NCBI RefSeq assembly: GCF_900055185.1
Contig: NZ_FIZX01000001.1
Coordinates: 2,108,001 to 2,172,000 of the forward strand
DNA length: 64,000 nt
Source: Grimontia celer
GTDB lineage: Bacteria; Pseudomonadota; Gammaproteobacteria; Enterobacterales; Vibrionaceae
Reading direction: 5' to 3'
How positions within the stretch are numbered: position 1 is the first letter of the stretch; every line of letters begins with the position of its first letter. The notes beneath the pieces were generated by a model. The model did no database searches, was not told where the DNA came from, and saw only the letters and a list, made by a program, of their open reading frames with translations. Of this stretch, positions 63,157 to 64,000 are shown piece after piece. The position numbers and the translations under genes are program-made.

Positions 63157-64000
63157 CTATCCTTCGTATTTTTTAATAACCAGCGTGGCGTTGGTACCAC
63201 CAAAGCCGAAGCTGTTAGACATCACTGTCTTCAGCTCTACTTCACGGGTTTCCGACACGATATCAAGACCTTCAGCAGCTGGATCCAAGTTTTCAATGTT
63301 GATGCTTGGTGCAACGAAGTTGTTTTCCAGCATGATGGTGGAGTAAATCGCTTCGTGAACACCTGCCGCACCCAGTGCGTGACCGGTCATGGCTTTGGTG
63401 GCAGAAATTGCAGGGCTGTTGTTGCCGAAAACTTCCTGAATCGCACCCAGCTCTTTCACATCACCCACTGGCGTAGAGGTGCCGTGAGTGTTGATGTAAT
63501 CGATTTGATCTACGTCCTGCATCGCCATCTTCATACAGCGAATCGCACCTTCACCTGATGGCGCTACCATGTCGTAGCCATCTGACGTTGCACCGTAGCC
63601 CACAATTTCACCGTAGATTTTCGCACCACGCGCCAGCGCATGCTCAAGCTCTTCGATAACCATCATGCCGCCACCACCAGAGATAACGAAACCATCGCGG
63701 TCTGCGTCGTAGGTACGTGATGCTTTTTCTGGGTTGTCGTTGTATTTGGTCGACAGCGCGCCCATCGCGTCAAACATCATGGTCAGTGACCAGTCAAGCT
63801 CTTCACCACCACCTGCAAAAACAACGTCTTGCTTGCCCAGTTGAATCAATTCAACGGCGTGGCCAATACAGTGTGCTGATGTCGCACACGCAGAGCTCAT
63901 GGTGTAGTTCACACCACGGATTTTGAATGGTGTTGCCAGACAAGCTGAAACCGTCGAAGACATGGTACGTGGCACCATGTAAGGACCAACACGTTTTACG
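63157..64000 (-). CDS. fabB: 3-oxoacyl-ACP synthase I FabB, C-terminal part
   Basis: The C-terminal 281 residues of a beta-ketoacyl-ACP synthase; the gene runs off the right edge of the window and its start lies beyond it. The frame is open to the edge (reading VKRVGPY before the internal Met at 63978). Active-site segments are [18 protein letters not shown] (nucleophile Cys), [11 protein letters not shown] (first His) and [15 protein letters not shown] (Lys and second His). The C-terminus [17 protein letters not shown] is typical. FabB elongates fatty acids, including unsaturated ones, and fabB next to pdxB-asd fits the order seen in related bacteria. Confidence 0.95.
   Translation of the reverse strand, partial: VKRVGPYMVPRTMSSTVSACLATPFKIRGVNYTMSSACATSAHCIGHAVELIQLGKQDVVFAGGGEELDWSLTMMFDAMGALSTKYNDNPEKASRTYDADRDGFVISGGGGMMVIEELEHALARGAKIYGEIVGYGATSDGYDMVAPSGEGAIRCMKMAMQDVDQIDYINTHGTSTPVGDVKELGAIQEVFGNNSPAISATKAMTGHALGAAGVHEAIYSTIMLENNFVAPSINIENLDPAAEGLDIVSETREVELKTVMSNSFGFGGTNATLVIKKYEG

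Overview
This window looks like a chromosomal segment of a marine gammaproteobacterium, most probably Vibrionaceae (Vibrio, Grimontia, Enterovibrio, Photobacterium group). The reasons are the housekeeping order fabB-pdxB-asd-fimV-truA-accD-folC-dedD-cvpA-purF at the right end, and an rjg-type beta-CASP nuclease next to an O-antigen cluster, as at the right junction of the Vibrio cholerae wb* locus. No tRNA, rRNA, insertion sequence, prophage or CRISPR array was seen. The identifications rest on remembered family motifs; no database was searched.

Layout: (1) 1-4100, plus strand: an MgtC-like membrane protein, an MFS transporter, a trypsin-like protease lipoprotein behind a hairpin that hides its ribosome binding site, and folD behind a PurR-like palindrome. 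(2) 4100-5800, minus: ugd and a VanZ-like gene. (3) 6176-18768, minus: a complete ABC-transporter capsule operon (sugar transferase, KpsS-like, KpsF, small lipoprotein, KpsM, KpsT, KpsE, KpsD, a GT-A glycosyltransferase, a Stealth sugar-phosphate transferase, KpsC) headed by a JUMPStart/ops element. (4) 19101-23753: an orphan lipoprotein and a plus-strand yjbEFGH-type exopolysaccharide operon. (5) 24072-27623, minus: rjg, an O-antigen ligase and a GT25 glycosyltransferase. (6) 27799-46029, minus: a Wzx/Wzy O-antigen operon from wzz down to wbpM, headed by a second JUMPStart/ops element. (7) 46149-49893: rfaH, an RssB-like regulator, a LysR regulator and a Yip1-family membrane protein. (8) 50006-64000, minus: the conserved purF to fabB block.

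How it works together: three surface-polysaccharide systems lie within about 40 kb. Two of them start with the same 42-bp JUMPStart/ops element (37 of 42 positions identical). The gene for RfaH, the NusG-family factor that acts at ops, ends 16 bp before the second element, so its product probably drives both operons and perhaps part of its own transcript. The O-antigen cluster encodes synthesis of UDP-ManNAc3NAcA (tviB, a Gfo/Idh oxidoreductase, wbpE, wbpD, wbpI) and of a WbpM-derived 6-deoxy-HexNAc such as QuiNAc, plus a deacetylase/N-acyltransferase pair that suggests an unusual N-acyl group. The capsule is probably a short-repeat polymer with phosphodiester links.

The most unusual non-coding items are the 11-bp stem sequestering the Shine-Dalgarno of the protease gene (2374-2430), two same-orientation GGATTAC tandem arrays bracketing the capsule and yjb genes (5800 and 23889), a CTAG-rich inverted-repeat segment (23781-24052), a 176-bp nested inverted-repeat element before truA (56076-56251), and PurR-like boxes before folD and cvpA-purF.
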